Shown: piece by piece, positions 56,379 to 64,000 of the stretch
How the letters are laid out: each line of letters starts with the position of its first letter
Position numbering within the stretch: the first letter of the stretch is position 1
Source of the DNA: Enterococcus lacertideformus
Lineage (GTDB): Bacteria > Bacillota > Bacilli > Lactobacillales > Enterococcaceae
NCBI GenBank assembly: GCA_015680865.1
Contig: JADAKE010000010.1
Coordinates: 62,001 to 126,000, forward strand
Length of the DNA stretch: 64,000 nucleotides
Reading direction: 5' to 3'
Notes under the pieces: model-generated
What the model was told of the DNA's origin: nothing
Database searches by the model: none
Seen by the model: the letters and a program-made list of their open reading frames with translations, nothing else
Program-made: the position numbers and the translations under genes

Positions 56379-56608
56379 TGGATAGATTTAGAAGCATCTT
56401 TCACATGGACTTTGTTATAGAAAATCACTTGATTTAATGATACACTATAAAAGAAATCAAGCTTTGTATACAAAGTATGATTTGATTGAGAAGAAATGTT
56501 CAGATCAGTCAGTGAACAGTTTACCTCTATACGTTTATAGTGAAATTAAGCGAGAGATTTTAGAACTTGTGTGCAAAACGTATAAAGGCAAAAGGAGGAA
56601 TAGATAAA

Positions 56609-57034
56609 ATGGCAGAAGATAAAAATTTGGTTTTGAACGCTACTCAAGATCTTGGCGAAATCGTCATCGCACCAGAAGTTATTGAAGTAATTATTGGAAT
56701 TGCTGCTTCAAAAGTAGAAGGTGTCTATGGAATGCGTGGAACTTTCGCTAGCAATGTTACTGAGCTACTAGGGCGAGCCGCTCATGGTAAAGGAGTCTAT
56801 TTAGTAAATGATGAAGATGGATTAAAAGTAGATCTTTACTGCTATTTAGAGTATGGTATTTCTGTTCCTAAAGTAGCAATGCAAATGCAAGAGCGTGTCA
56901 ATCAACAGGTTCTTTTTATGACAGATATCGCTTTAGCAGAAGTAAACGTCCATGTTGTAGCAGTAGTACCTGAAAAATTGGAGCAACCAGCAATCGAAGA
57001 ACTTTTTGAAGATGAAGAGGAAGAAAATGAATAA
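56609..57034 (+). CDS. yqhY: Asp23/Gls24-family envelope stress protein (YqhY)
   Basis: A 141-residue Asp23-family protein with LGEIVIAPEVIEVIIGIAAS, KVEGVYGMRG and an acidic tail (EELFEDEEEENE). In Bacillus and others YqhY lies between the accC/efp region and nusB and is linked to acetyl-CoA carboxylase control. AGGAGG precedes ATG 56609. It overlaps nusB by eight bases. The gene is intact. The 230 bases upstream hold no gene. Confidence 0.9.
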   Translation: MAEDKNLVLNATQDLGEIVIAPEVIEVIIGIAASKVEGVYGMRGTFASNVTELLGRAAHGKGVYLVNDEDGLKVDLYCYLEYGISVPKVAMQMQERVNQQVLFMTDIALAEVNVHVVAVVPEKLEQPAIEELFEDEEEENE

Positions 57035-57476
57035 AGAATTATCAAGACATGAAATTCGTGAAATGGCTTTGCAAGCATTATTTCCATTAGACTTTAATGC
57101 TGATCTGAGAAAAGAAGATGCAATTTTTCATGCAATCGAGTTAGATCACAAAGAGATGATTAATGAAGAAAAATCAGAGTTTGTTCCGGTTTATTTAGAT
57201 ACTTTAGTTGGTGGTGTATGCGCAAAAAAAAGCGAGTTAGACCAAATAATTGAAAAACATCTCAAAGGAAACTGGCGTATCAATCGTATCTCTAAGATGG
57301 ATCTAATCATCTTGCGTATCGCAATTTTTGAAATGATGTACCTTGAAGATGTACCATCAGCTGTGGCATTGAATGAAGCCATTGAATTAGCAAAAACATT
57401 TAGTGATGACCAATCACGTAAGTTTGTTAATGGTGTATTATCAAATGTTTTGAAAGAAATTGAAGCTGGGGCTTAG
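57027..57476 (+). CDS. nusB: Transcription antitermination factor NusB
   Basis: A 149-residue all-helical protein that binds boxA RNA with NusE/S10 for rRNA antitermination. Typical stretches are SRHEIREMALQALFPLDF, RISKMDLIILRIAIFEM and SAVALNEAIELAKTF...KFVNGVL. It starts inside yqhY. Its stop codon lies in the loop of a terminator hairpin (57464-57489). The gene is intact. Confidence 0.96.
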   Translation: MNKELSRHEIREMALQALFPLDFNADLRKEDAIFHAIELDHKEMINEEKSEFVPVYLDTLVGGVCAKKSELDQIIEKHLKGNWRINRISKMDLIILRIAIFEMMYLEDVPSAVALNEAIELAKTFSDDQSRKFVNGVLSNVLKEIEAGA

Positions 57477-57489
57477 TCCCAGCTTTTTT
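57464..57489 (+). terminator. Terminator overlapping the nusB stop codon
   Basis: AGCTGGG and CCCAGCT enclose GCTTAGT, which contains the TAG stop, and TTTTT follows. Ribosomes finishing nusB would cover the stem, so termination may depend on translation. Confidence 0.85.
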
Positions 57490-57571
57490 CTATGAAAGAA
57501 ATGAAAACAGGTTCTAAAAGATCGATTATCTATGGTAGAATAAAAGCACAAAAAAATCTGGGAGTGATCGT

Positions 57572-58417
57572 ATGGCAGAATTGATTAATGGAAAAGAATT
57601 GGCTGAAAAAATGCAGGCAGAAATTGCTGTAAAAGTGAGTAAATTAAAAGAAAAAGCTATCTATCCCGGATTAGTTGTTTTATTAGTAGGTGAAAATCCA
57701 GCAAGTCAAGTTTATGTACGCAATAAAGAACGTTCTGCACAATTGATTGGAATCCATTCGAAAGTGGAGCGGTATAAAAGCACGATAACTGAAAAAGACT
57801 TATTAGCTGAAATCGAAAAATACAATCAAGATCCAACTTTCCATGGTATCCTTGTGCAATTACCATTGCCAAAACATATCGACGAAGAGAAAGTCTTACT
57901 TGCCATTGACCCTAAAAAAGATGTAGACGGTTTTCATCCAATGAACTTAGGACGATTATTAGCAGGTAATCCAGATAAAATCCCTTGTACTCCTTACGGC
58001 ATTATGAAAATGTTTGAAGCTTACAATATTAACCTATCTGGCAAACGTGCCGTAGTGATTGGGCGTAGTAATATTGTTGGAAAACCAATGGCTCAGCTGA
58101 TGCTCATGAAAGATGCGACAGTAACGATCGCTCACTCTAAAACTCAGAACCTTTCAGCACTTGCAAAAGAAGCAGATATATTAATAGTAGCAATTGGGCG
58201 TGGACATTTTGTTACAAAAGAGTTTATCAAACCAGGGGCAGTAGTAATTGATGTTGGTATGAATCGTGATGGAGATGGTAAATTGATCGGCGATGTAAAA
58301 TTTGCTGAAGTGGAACCTTTGGCAAGTTATATCACTCCTGTACCTAAAGGTGTTGGACCAATGACAATCACGATGTTGATGTATCAGACGGTTATGGCAG
58401 CCGAAAAGGGTGAATAA
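57572..58417 (+). CDS. folD: Methylenetetrahydrofolate dehydrogenase / cyclohydrolase
   Basis: A 281-residue bifunctional enzyme of one-carbon metabolism. The substrate lysine motif is [10 protein letters not shown], with the cyclohydrolase signature [11 protein letters not shown] and the NADP-binding [15 protein letters not shown]. The C-terminal [15 protein letters not shown] is typical. It ends flush against xseA. The gene is intact. Confidence 0.97.
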   Translation: MAELINGKELAEKMQAEIAVKVSKLKEKAIYPGLVVLLVGENPASQVYVRNKERSAQLIGIHSKVERYKSTITEKDLLAEIEKYNQDPTFHGILVQLPLPKHIDEEKVLLAIDPKKDVDGFHPMNLGRLLAGNPDKIPCTPYGIMKMFEAYNINLSGKRAVVIGRSNIVGKPMAQLMLMKDATVTIAHSKTQNLSALAKEADILIVAIGRGHFVTKEFIKPGAVVIDVGMNRDGDGKLIGDVKFAEVEPLASYITPVPKGVGPMTITMLMYQTVMAAEKGE

Positions 58418-59755
58418 ATGATGCCAGAATATTTAACGATAACAACATTAACCAAGTATCTCAAGAGGAAATTTGATGTAGACCCTTATCTGCAAAGGGT
58501 CTATTTAACAGGTGAAATCTCTAATTTTCGTCTAAGGGCAAATGCGCATCAATATTTTAGTTTAAAAGATGACCATGCGAAGATATCAGCAATTATGTTC
58601 AAAGGTGCCTTCCAAAAGTTGCGTTTTCAACCAAAAGAGGGAATGAAAGTTTTAGTTGTTGGTCGAATTTCACTCTATGAAGCGTCTGGCTCTTATCAAA
58701 TTTACATTGAACATATGGAACCAGATGGAGTAGGAGCGTTATATCAAGAACTAGAAGAGCGTAAAGAAAAATTGAGAAAAGAAGGTCTTTTTCAAACATC
58801 AAAAAAACCAGTTCCTCGTTTTCCCAAAAGGATTGCTATTTTAACTAGTCCTAGTGGTGCGGTGATTCGTGACATTATTACAACCGTAAAAAGACGTTAT
58901 CCAATTGTTCAACTTGTTTTGTTTCCAACGGTTGTTCAAGGAAACCAAGCAGCAGATGATATCGTGCAAAATATTCAACGAGTAGAAGAATTAGGGAATT
59001 TTGATACAATGATTATTGGTCGTGGTGGCGGATCAATTGAAGATTTATGGCCTTTTAATGAAGAAAGGGTGGCTAGAGCAATTCATGCAGCCGAGACACC
59101 TGTGATTTCTTCAGTCGGACATGAAACGGATACGACAATTGCAGACCTAGTGGCAGATTTGAGAGCTCCTACACCGACTGCAGCAGCAGAAATGGCCGTT
59201 CCCGTTTTAACAGAAGAATTAGTAAAAATCAAAGAAAGACAAACGAGACTGGAACAAGCATTTATGCGCCAAATCCAGCGAAAACAAGAACGGTTTGAAA
59301 GAGCAAAACAGTCATATGTTTTTAAACAACCAGAACGTTTGTATGACGGGCAAACCATTAAATTAGATCAATTAAAACAACGATTGGTTCAATCATCGCA
59401 ACAAATTTATCATTTAAAAGAAAAGCAAGCTCTGCATTTAAGTCATCAGTTGGAGCAAGTAGCACCAATCTATCGCGTGCGTTCTGCAAAACAAGAAACA
59501 AATTATCTAGAAAAACGTTTGATCGAGAAAGTTGAACAATATATGCAAACGCGACAACAACGTTTTCAAACAGCAGTTCAATCATTGGATTTGCTTAGTC
59601 CTTTGAAAATCATGGGACGTGGGTACAATTATACAACGATTGAGGGTTATGTCGTTAAAAGCGTAACGGAGATAAAAACGGAGGATACAATTAAGATCCA
59701 CTATCAAGATGGTCAAGTCATTGCAACGGTACAAGAAGTGGAAGAAGGAGAATAA
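58418..59755 (+). CDS. xseA: Exodeoxyribonuclease VII large subunit
   Basis: A 445-residue nuclease subunit with an N-terminal OB fold (YLTGEISNFRLRANAHQYFS), the catalytic domain (IGRGGGSIEDLWPFNEE and ISSVGHETDTTIAD) and a coiled-coil end. It starts directly at the folD stop. It is part of the mismatch and repair exonuclease with XseB. The gene is intact. Confidence 0.96.
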   Translation: MMPEYLTITTLTKYLKRKFDVDPYLQRVYLTGEISNFRLRANAHQYFSLKDDHAKISAIMFKGAFQKLRFQPKEGMKVLVVGRISLYEASGSYQIYIEHMEPDGVGALYQELEERKEKLRKEGLFQTSKKPVPRFPKRIAILTSPSGAVIRDIITTVKRRYPIVQLVLFPTVVQGNQAADDIVQNIQRVEELGNFDTMIIGRGGGSIEDLWPFNEERVARAIHAAETPVISSVGHETDTTIADLVADLRAPTPTAAAEMAVPVLTEELVKIKERQTRLEQAFMRQIQRKQERFERAKQSYVFKQPERLYDGQTIKLDQLKQRLVQSSQQIYHLKEKQALHLSHQLEQVAPIYRVRSAKQETNYLEKRLIEKVEQYMQTRQQRFQTAVQSLDLLSPLKIMGRGYNYTTIEGYVVKSVTEIKTEDTIKIHYQDGQVIATVQEVEEGE

Positions 59756-59760
59756 TCGCT

Positions 59761-59985
59761 ATGGAAAACCCAACATTTGAAGAATCTTTACAAGAATTGG
59801 AAAAAATTGTTATGCAGTTAGAACAAGGCGATGTTCCATTAGAATCTGCCTTGGATGCTTTTAAACGAGGGATGGAATTAAGCAAGCATTGTCAAGATAC
59901 TCTGACTAGAGCGGAAGAAACATTGACAAAAATGATGACAGAAGCAAATGAAGAGGTCATTTTTGATGGGAATGAGGAAGCATAA
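59761..59985 (+). CDS. xseB: Exodeoxyribonuclease VII small subunit
   Basis: A 74-residue helical subunit (FEESLQELEKIVMQLEQGD, LESALDAFKRGMEL) that wraps the XseA coiled coil. It starts five bases after xseA and overlaps ispA by one base. The gene is intact. Confidence 0.96.
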   Translation: MENPTFEESLQELEKIVMQLEQGDVPLESALDAFKRGMELSKHCQDTLTRAEETLTKMMTEANEEVIFDGNEEA

Positions 59986-60869
59986 TGTTATTAGATGATT
60001 TTTCAACGATCCATTTACCTGTGGTTGAAAAAGAAATCGTTTCTTTTCTGGATGAACATACCTCTGATGAAAAGTTGAAAGAAAGTATGCTTTATTCGAT
60101 CCATGCAGGAGGCAAGCGGGTTCGTCCGTTGCTTTTGCTAAGTACGGTTGCATCTTTTGACGAAAAAATCGATAGGACAGTCTATCAAGTAGCTGCAGCT
60201 CTTGAGATGGTACACACGTATTCATTGATACATGATGATCTTCCGGCGATGGACAATGATGATTTACGGCGAGGGAAACCGACGAATCATAAAGTATATG
60301 GAGAAGCTGTGGCTATTTTAGCAGGTGACGGTTTATTGTTAGGCGCATTTCAATTAATAAGTATGGTCCATTTAGCTAACTCTCCTAAACTTTTATTATT
60401 GCAACAATTAGCGATAAATGCTGGTACTCAAGGAATGGTTGCTGGTCAAGCAGCAGATATTGAAGGAGAAGCGAAACAATTAACCTTAGAAGAACTGATG
60501 TTTATTCATGAAAGAAAGACAGGGCGTTTGATCCATTATGCTTTATTAGCAGGAGGTGTTTTAGCTGGTCAGCCGGAAGAAGTTTTAGTTTCTTTGCAAA
60601 CATTAGCGAACCATTTAGGACTAGCTTTTCAAATTCGAGATGATTTACTGGATGTCGTGAGTACAACAGAAGCGTTAGGTAAGACTGTAGGAAAAGATGC
60701 AATAACGGAAAAAAATACTTATCCGCGATTATTAGGGATAGAGAGAACAAAAAAAGCACTTAAAGATGAGCTTGACGCTGCAAATACGATTATAGATCAA
60801 CTTGAACAAACTGTCTGCTCATTCAAAGGTCAACTTCTTCGTCAGTTAGTTCAGCAATTTAGTGTATAG
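59985..60869 (+). CDS. ispA: Farnesyl (polyprenyl) diphosphate synthase
   Basis: A 294-residue prenyltransferase that makes farnesyl diphosphate for undecaprenol. The first aspartate-rich motif is HDDLPAMDNDDLRRGK and the second is FQIRDDLLD. The N-terminal GGKRVRPLL and the KTGRLI helix are family features. It overlaps xseB (TAATG). The gene is intact. Confidence 0.96.
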   Translation: MLLDDFSTIHLPVVEKEIVSFLDEHTSDEKLKESMLYSIHAGGKRVRPLLLLSTVASFDEKIDRTVYQVAAALEMVHTYSLIHDDLPAMDNDDLRRGKPTNHKVYGEAVAILAGDGLLLGAFQLISMVHLANSPKLLLLQQLAINAGTQGMVAGQAADIEGEAKQLTLEELMFIHERKTGRLIHYALLAGGVLAGQPEEVLVSLQTLANHLGLAFQIRDDLLDVVSTTEALGKTVGKDAITEKNTYPRLLGIERTKKALKDELDAANTIIDQLEQTVCSFKGQLLRQLVQQFSV

Positions 60870-60883
60870 AAATGGAGAAAAAA

Positions 60884-61702
60884 ATGGAAAAAGAGCGTGT
60901 AGATGTTTTAGCAGTTAAACAAGGTCTATTTCAAACTAGAGAGCAGGCCAAACGTTCGGTCATGGCTGGACTGATCTATAATGAAAAAAATGAACGATTT
61001 GATAAACCTGGAGAAAAAATCCCTGTGAGTAGTGAGTTGCAGATCAAAGGGAAAAAACTACCGTATGTTTCTCGTGGGGGATTGAAACTTGAAAAGGCAC
61101 TTAAGTCGTTTGATTTAACAGTAACAGGTAAAGTATTACTGGATATTGGCGCATCAACTGGTGGATTTACTGATGCAGCTTTACAAAATGGAGCTAAAAT
61201 GAGTTATGCGTTAGACGTTGGGTACAACCAGCTAGCATGGAAAATCAGACAAGATGAAAGAGTTGTTGTAATGGAACGAGTCAACTTCCGTTACGCAAAG
61301 CCAGAAGATTTTCATGAGGGGACACCAGAAGTTGCGGTAATTGATGTTTCTTTTATTTCTTTGCGATTGATGTTACTTCCATTACATGAGATTTTAGTTG
61401 ATGGTGGTGAAGTGATTGCTTTGATCAAACCGCAATTTGAAGCGGGAAAAGAAGCAGTTGGAAAGAATGGCATCGTTCGTGATTCGCAAATTCATGTGCA
61501 AGTGATCGAAGACATGTTACATTTTGCAATGACCCATGGATATGATGTTTTAGACTTAAGTTATTCACCGATTACTGGTGGTGAAGGCAATATTGAGTTT
61601 TTAGTACATTTGAAAAAAGTGGCAGATAAAGGAACATTATCCTCTAACGTTGAACCAGAGAGTATCGTTAAGCGAGCTCACGAGCAATTTAATCATAAAT
61701 AA
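60884..61702 (+). CDS. tlyA: TlyA-family rRNA 2'-O-methyltransferase (hemolysin A-like)
   Basis: A 272-residue protein with an N-terminal S4 RNA-binding domain (RVDVLAVKQGLFQTREQAKR) and an FtsJ-like methyltransferase domain. Its SAM motif is LLDIGASTGGFTDAAL, with further conserved parts AVIDVSFISLRLML and IKPQFEAGKEAVGK. ATG 60884 is preferred over ATG 60872 because GGAG stands just before it. The gene is intact and in the usual place between ispA and argR. Confidence 0.92.
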   Translation: MEKERVDVLAVKQGLFQTREQAKRSVMAGLIYNEKNERFDKPGEKIPVSSELQIKGKKLPYVSRGGLKLEKALKSFDLTVTGKVLLDIGASTGGFTDAALQNGAKMSYALDVGYNQLAWKIRQDERVVVMERVNFRYAKPEDFHEGTPEVAVIDVSFISLRLMLLPLHEILVDGGEVIALIKPQFEAGKEAVGKNGIVRDSQIHVQVIEDMLHFAMTHGYDVLDLSYSPITGGEGNIEFLVHLKKVADKGTLSSNVEPESIVKRAHEQFNHK

Positions 61703-61800
61703 ATCGTGTGTGAGTGATAGAAGTCAGCGTATTCTTCTTTATTAAGAACTTGAAATAAGCTATCATAGTAAAGAAGAATACGCAAAGGAGCGAAGAACGT

Positions 61801-62250
61801 ATGAGAAAAAACGATCGACATCGTTTGATCACCCGGCTATTAAACGAAAATGATATCAGAAAACAAGAAGAGTTTGTTGAAATGTTAAAAAATAAAGGAA
61901 TTTCTGTTACTCAAGCAACTATTTCAAGGGACATCAAGGAACTTAAACTCATCAAAGTCCCTGCTACAGACGGGGGCTATCGATATAGCCTACCTGCAGA
62001 AACCAATGAAGATGTTAGTACGAAGTTAGAAAAATTGTTGAAAGATGCCTTTGTCGCTGTAGACCAAATGGAGAAATTTGTGATTTTAAAGACTTTACCG
62101 GGGAACGCTTCAGCAGCTGCTAATTTAATTGACAAACGTTATAAAAAAGAATTGTTTTCTATCATCAATGATGATGATAATGTATTGATGATTACACGCA
62201 CGGAAGAAGCTGCAGTGAGTTTAAAGATGGATTTTCTACATTATCTTTGA
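61801..62250 (+). CDS. argR: Arginine repressor family regulator ArgR/AhrC
   Basis: A 149-residue regulator. The winged helix reads NKGISVTQATISRDIKELKL (about residues 28-47), and the C-terminal oligomerisation and arginine-binding part has LPGNASAAANLID and the acidic IINDDDNVLM. AAGGAGCG precedes the ATG. Position between tlyA and recN is conserved in Firmicutes. The gene is intact. Confidence 0.96.
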   Translation: MRKNDRHRLITRLLNENDIRKQEEFVEMLKNKGISVTQATISRDIKELKLIKVPATDGGYRYSLPAETNEDVSTKLEKLLKDAFVAVDQMEKFVILKTLPGNASAAANLIDKRYKKELFSIINDDDNVLMITRTEEAAVSLKMDFLHYL

Positions 62251-62267
62251 TTTGAGGAGTGATTGCG

Positions 62268-63751
62268 GTGTTACAAGAAATCAGTATTACTAATTTTGCG
62301 ATTATTCCTGAATTTCATTTGTCTTTCCATAAAGGAATGACGGCGCTCACTGGGGAGACGGGTGCAGGAAAATCGATTATTATTGATGCTCTTGGATTGT
62401 TAGCTGGTGGGAGAGGCTCAAGTGATTATATTCGGCAAGGAGCTAATAAAAGTATCTTAGAAAGGCTTTTTGAATGGCCAAGGCAAGAAGGATTTTCTGA
62501 ACTGATGGAAGAATTAGGGATCGAGTCAGATGAAGACAATTTGATTGTTCGTCGCGACATGGCTTTGTCGGGAAAGAATGTGTGCCGAGTTAATGGACAT
62601 ATCGTCACATTAGCGAATCTTAGACGAATAGGAAGTTACTTAGTTGATATTCAAGGCCAAAACGAACATCAAGAACTTTTACAATCAGAAGCGCATCTTA
62701 CCTTGTTAGATCGTTTTGGTGATACGTATTTTCAGAAGAAAAAAAAAAGTACGAAAAATCCAGCAAAATGAAAAATCTTATGTTCAAAGAATTGATATGC
62801 TCCATTTTCAACAAGAAGAAATTGCTGCTGCTGAATTACAGCTGGGGGAAGAAGAGCGGTTAACAGAAGAACGTGAAAAATTAAGTAACTACCAAAAGAT
62901 AGTAGATAGTTTTGCCAGTGGCTATAGTGCATTAAGTAGTGGCGAACCAAGTAGTCTAGATCGTGTTGGTTTAGCTGTTTCTGAATTACAAAGTATTGCT
63001 CATTTAGATAGTGAATATGAGGCGGTTTTTGAAAATGTTCAAAGTGCCTATTATTTATTACAAGATGCCATTGGTGATATGAGCCGTCAAATTGATTTAC
63101 TAGAGTTAGATGAAAATCGCCTAGACTGATAAAGAAATGATACTTCAACAACAAGCTTTGGAATTACATGAGACACGCAAAAAAATAGCTAAAGAATTAG
63201 AAAAATCGATTTTAAATGAACTCAAAAGTCTCTACATGGAAAATACTGAATTTGAAGTACGCTTTTTTACCAAGCAAACAGGGCTCTTAGATGCCAATGG
63301 ATTTGATCAAGTGGAATTTTACATAACCACAAATCCTGGAGAACCATTAAAACCACTAGTAAAAGTTGCTTCTGGTGGAGAGCTATCCCGTATGTTACTT
63401 GCGCTAAAAACAATTTTCTCTTCAGAACAAGGTGTGACGAGTATTATATTTGATGAAGTAGATACAGGAGTTAGCGGAAGGGTTGCACAAGCCATTGCTG
63501 ACAAGATTGCTCAGATTTCACATCATTCACAAGTATTATGTATTACTCATCTGCCACAAGTCGCGGCAGTAGCAAATTACCAATATTATATAAAAAAAAC
63601 GATCATTGACGGACGGACACAAACTTCTGTCACAGAGCTAACGCCGATTCAAAGAGAAACGGAGATTGCGCGCATGTTGGCAGGGAGCGAGATCACACCA
63701 CTAACAGTCGAACATGCCAAAGAATTACTACGATTAGCAAATAAGAAATAA
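62268..63751 (+). pseudogene. recN: DNA repair protein RecN, frameshifts and two internal deletions
   Basis: GTG 62268 follows GAGGAGTG. The N-terminus is typical: LQEISITNFAIIPEF, Walker A GETGAGKSIIID and VDIQGQNEHQELL. Near 62736-62755 an A-run breaks the frame, and about 15 residues seem to be missing before KIQQNEKSYVQRIDML. Near 63125-63145 a frame change accompanies loss of about 50 to 70 residues of coiled coil (the usual LIHQLKRKYG stretch) before KEMILQQQALEL. The ATPase end is normal (ASGGELSRMLLALK, IIFDEVDTGVSG). The stretch is about 180 bases shorter than expected for a 556-residue protein. RecN acts at double-strand breaks; it is non-functional here. Confidence 0.9.
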
Positions 63752-63791
63752 ATCGATACCTTGAACAATCCTATGGTTGTTTATCAATTTT

Positions 63792-63908
63792 TTACATAAC
63801 GCTCATGACGGCCGTCAAGATGACTGAACCAATTGTTAAGATTAACATGGTCCAAACAACGAATTTAGTGATTTTCGAAAAAGTACTTGTTTGTTTATTG
63901 TCGTGCAT
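63792..63908 (-). CDS. DUF4044-family small membrane protein
   Basis: A 38-residue protein starting at ATG 63908 (minus strand) after GAGGTAAAAATT. It reads MHDNKQTSTFSKITKFVVWT and then a membrane helix (MLILTIGSVILTAVMSVM). The FSKITKFVVW motif is the DUF4044 hallmark in Lactobacillales. The longer upstream frame has no ribosome site. Function unknown. It is convergent with recN. Confidence 0.8.
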   Translation of the reverse strand: MHDNKQTSTFSKITKFVVWTMLILTIGSVILTAVMSVM

Positions 63909-64000
63909 AATTTTTACCTCTAAAATTTTATTTGTCTTTAGTTTACCTCCTTTTGCTTTTGTTAACAAGAGGGTCACCTACAGAAACTTCCCCTTTTTTA

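Noticed and set aside
62732..63154. 140-codon minus-strand frame opposite recN
   Set aside because: It is antisense to RecN coding sequence, has unnatural composition (runs of H, Y and F) and no start signal.
1..64000. The idea that all broken genes are sequencing errors
   Set aside because: At least eight are in-frame nonsense substitutions, others are 2-, 4- or 11-bp repeat changes or multi-residue deletions, and the core genes are clean. Some one-base homopolymer shifts may still be errors.

Overview
The window is low-GC Firmicute DNA with consistently enterococcal gene content and order. Examples are the agmatine deiminase cluster (aguR/aguB/aguD/aguA), the ydiF-type ABC-F gene beside rex, dltXABCD, rplU-prp-rpmA, a LevR-type activator next to a sigma-54 mannose PTS operon with a DUF956 gene, and nusB-folD-xseA-xseB-ispA-tlyA-argR-recN. 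Roughly a third of the protein genes are broken. Very high AT content, enterococcal synteny and massive gene decay would fit Melissococcus plutonius, the honeybee pathogen of the Enterococcaceae. That name is my inference and is not proven here; a decaying Enterococcus remains possible.

Layout. 1-3350: remnant of a peptide-bacteriocin locus (SagB-like oxidase end, unknown protein, ABC ATPase, permease fused by deletion to a GHKL histidine kinase, LytTR regulator). 3350-5426: gene-free decayed DNA holding a dead Hol_Tox type I toxin. 5427-6925: broken Mga-like regulator. 8015-10337: MarR regulator with operators and a broken multidrug ABC transporter. 11204-15806: agmatine catabolism locus; only the transcarbamylase is intact and no carbamate kinase follows. 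16887-18104: unknown fragments and an IS1182-type remnant. 18121-25734: ABC-F gene (broken), rex, dinB with a LexA box, nrdG (intact) and nrdD (four lesions). 26086-28897: BceAB-like transporter. 29300-33766: dlt operon with dltA and dltB broken. 34074-37771: M42 peptidase, DUF975 protein, metallo-hydrolase, lipoate ligase. 37944-44863: membrane pseudo-kinase, dead SipW-like peptidase, O-methyltransferase, tRNA-Arg(UCU), broken DUF1304 and SulP genes, uracil-DNA glycosylase. 45001-46103: L21 leader and rplU-prp-rpmA. 46343-54239: broken esterase, broken LevR-type activator, mannose PTS operon with lesions in IIC and IID, broken DUF956 gene. 54512-63908: GlsB-like protein, repeats, pepP, then an intact run yqhY-nusB-folD-xseA-xseB-ispA-tlyA-argR, a broken recN and a small DUF4044 gene.

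How it fits together. The losses fall on whole pathways: agmatine catabolism, D-alanylation of teichoic acid, anaerobic ribonucleotide reduction, mannose-family PTS uptake and its regulator, multidrug export and bacteriocin production. Core translation, replication and isoprenoid genes are clean. Lesions include true in-frame nonsense codons as well as indels, many at 2-, 4- or 11-bp tandem repeats, so they look biological rather than simple read errors. Some single-base homopolymer indels could still be sequencing artefacts. I saw no CRISPR array, rRNA operon, replication origin or attachment site.
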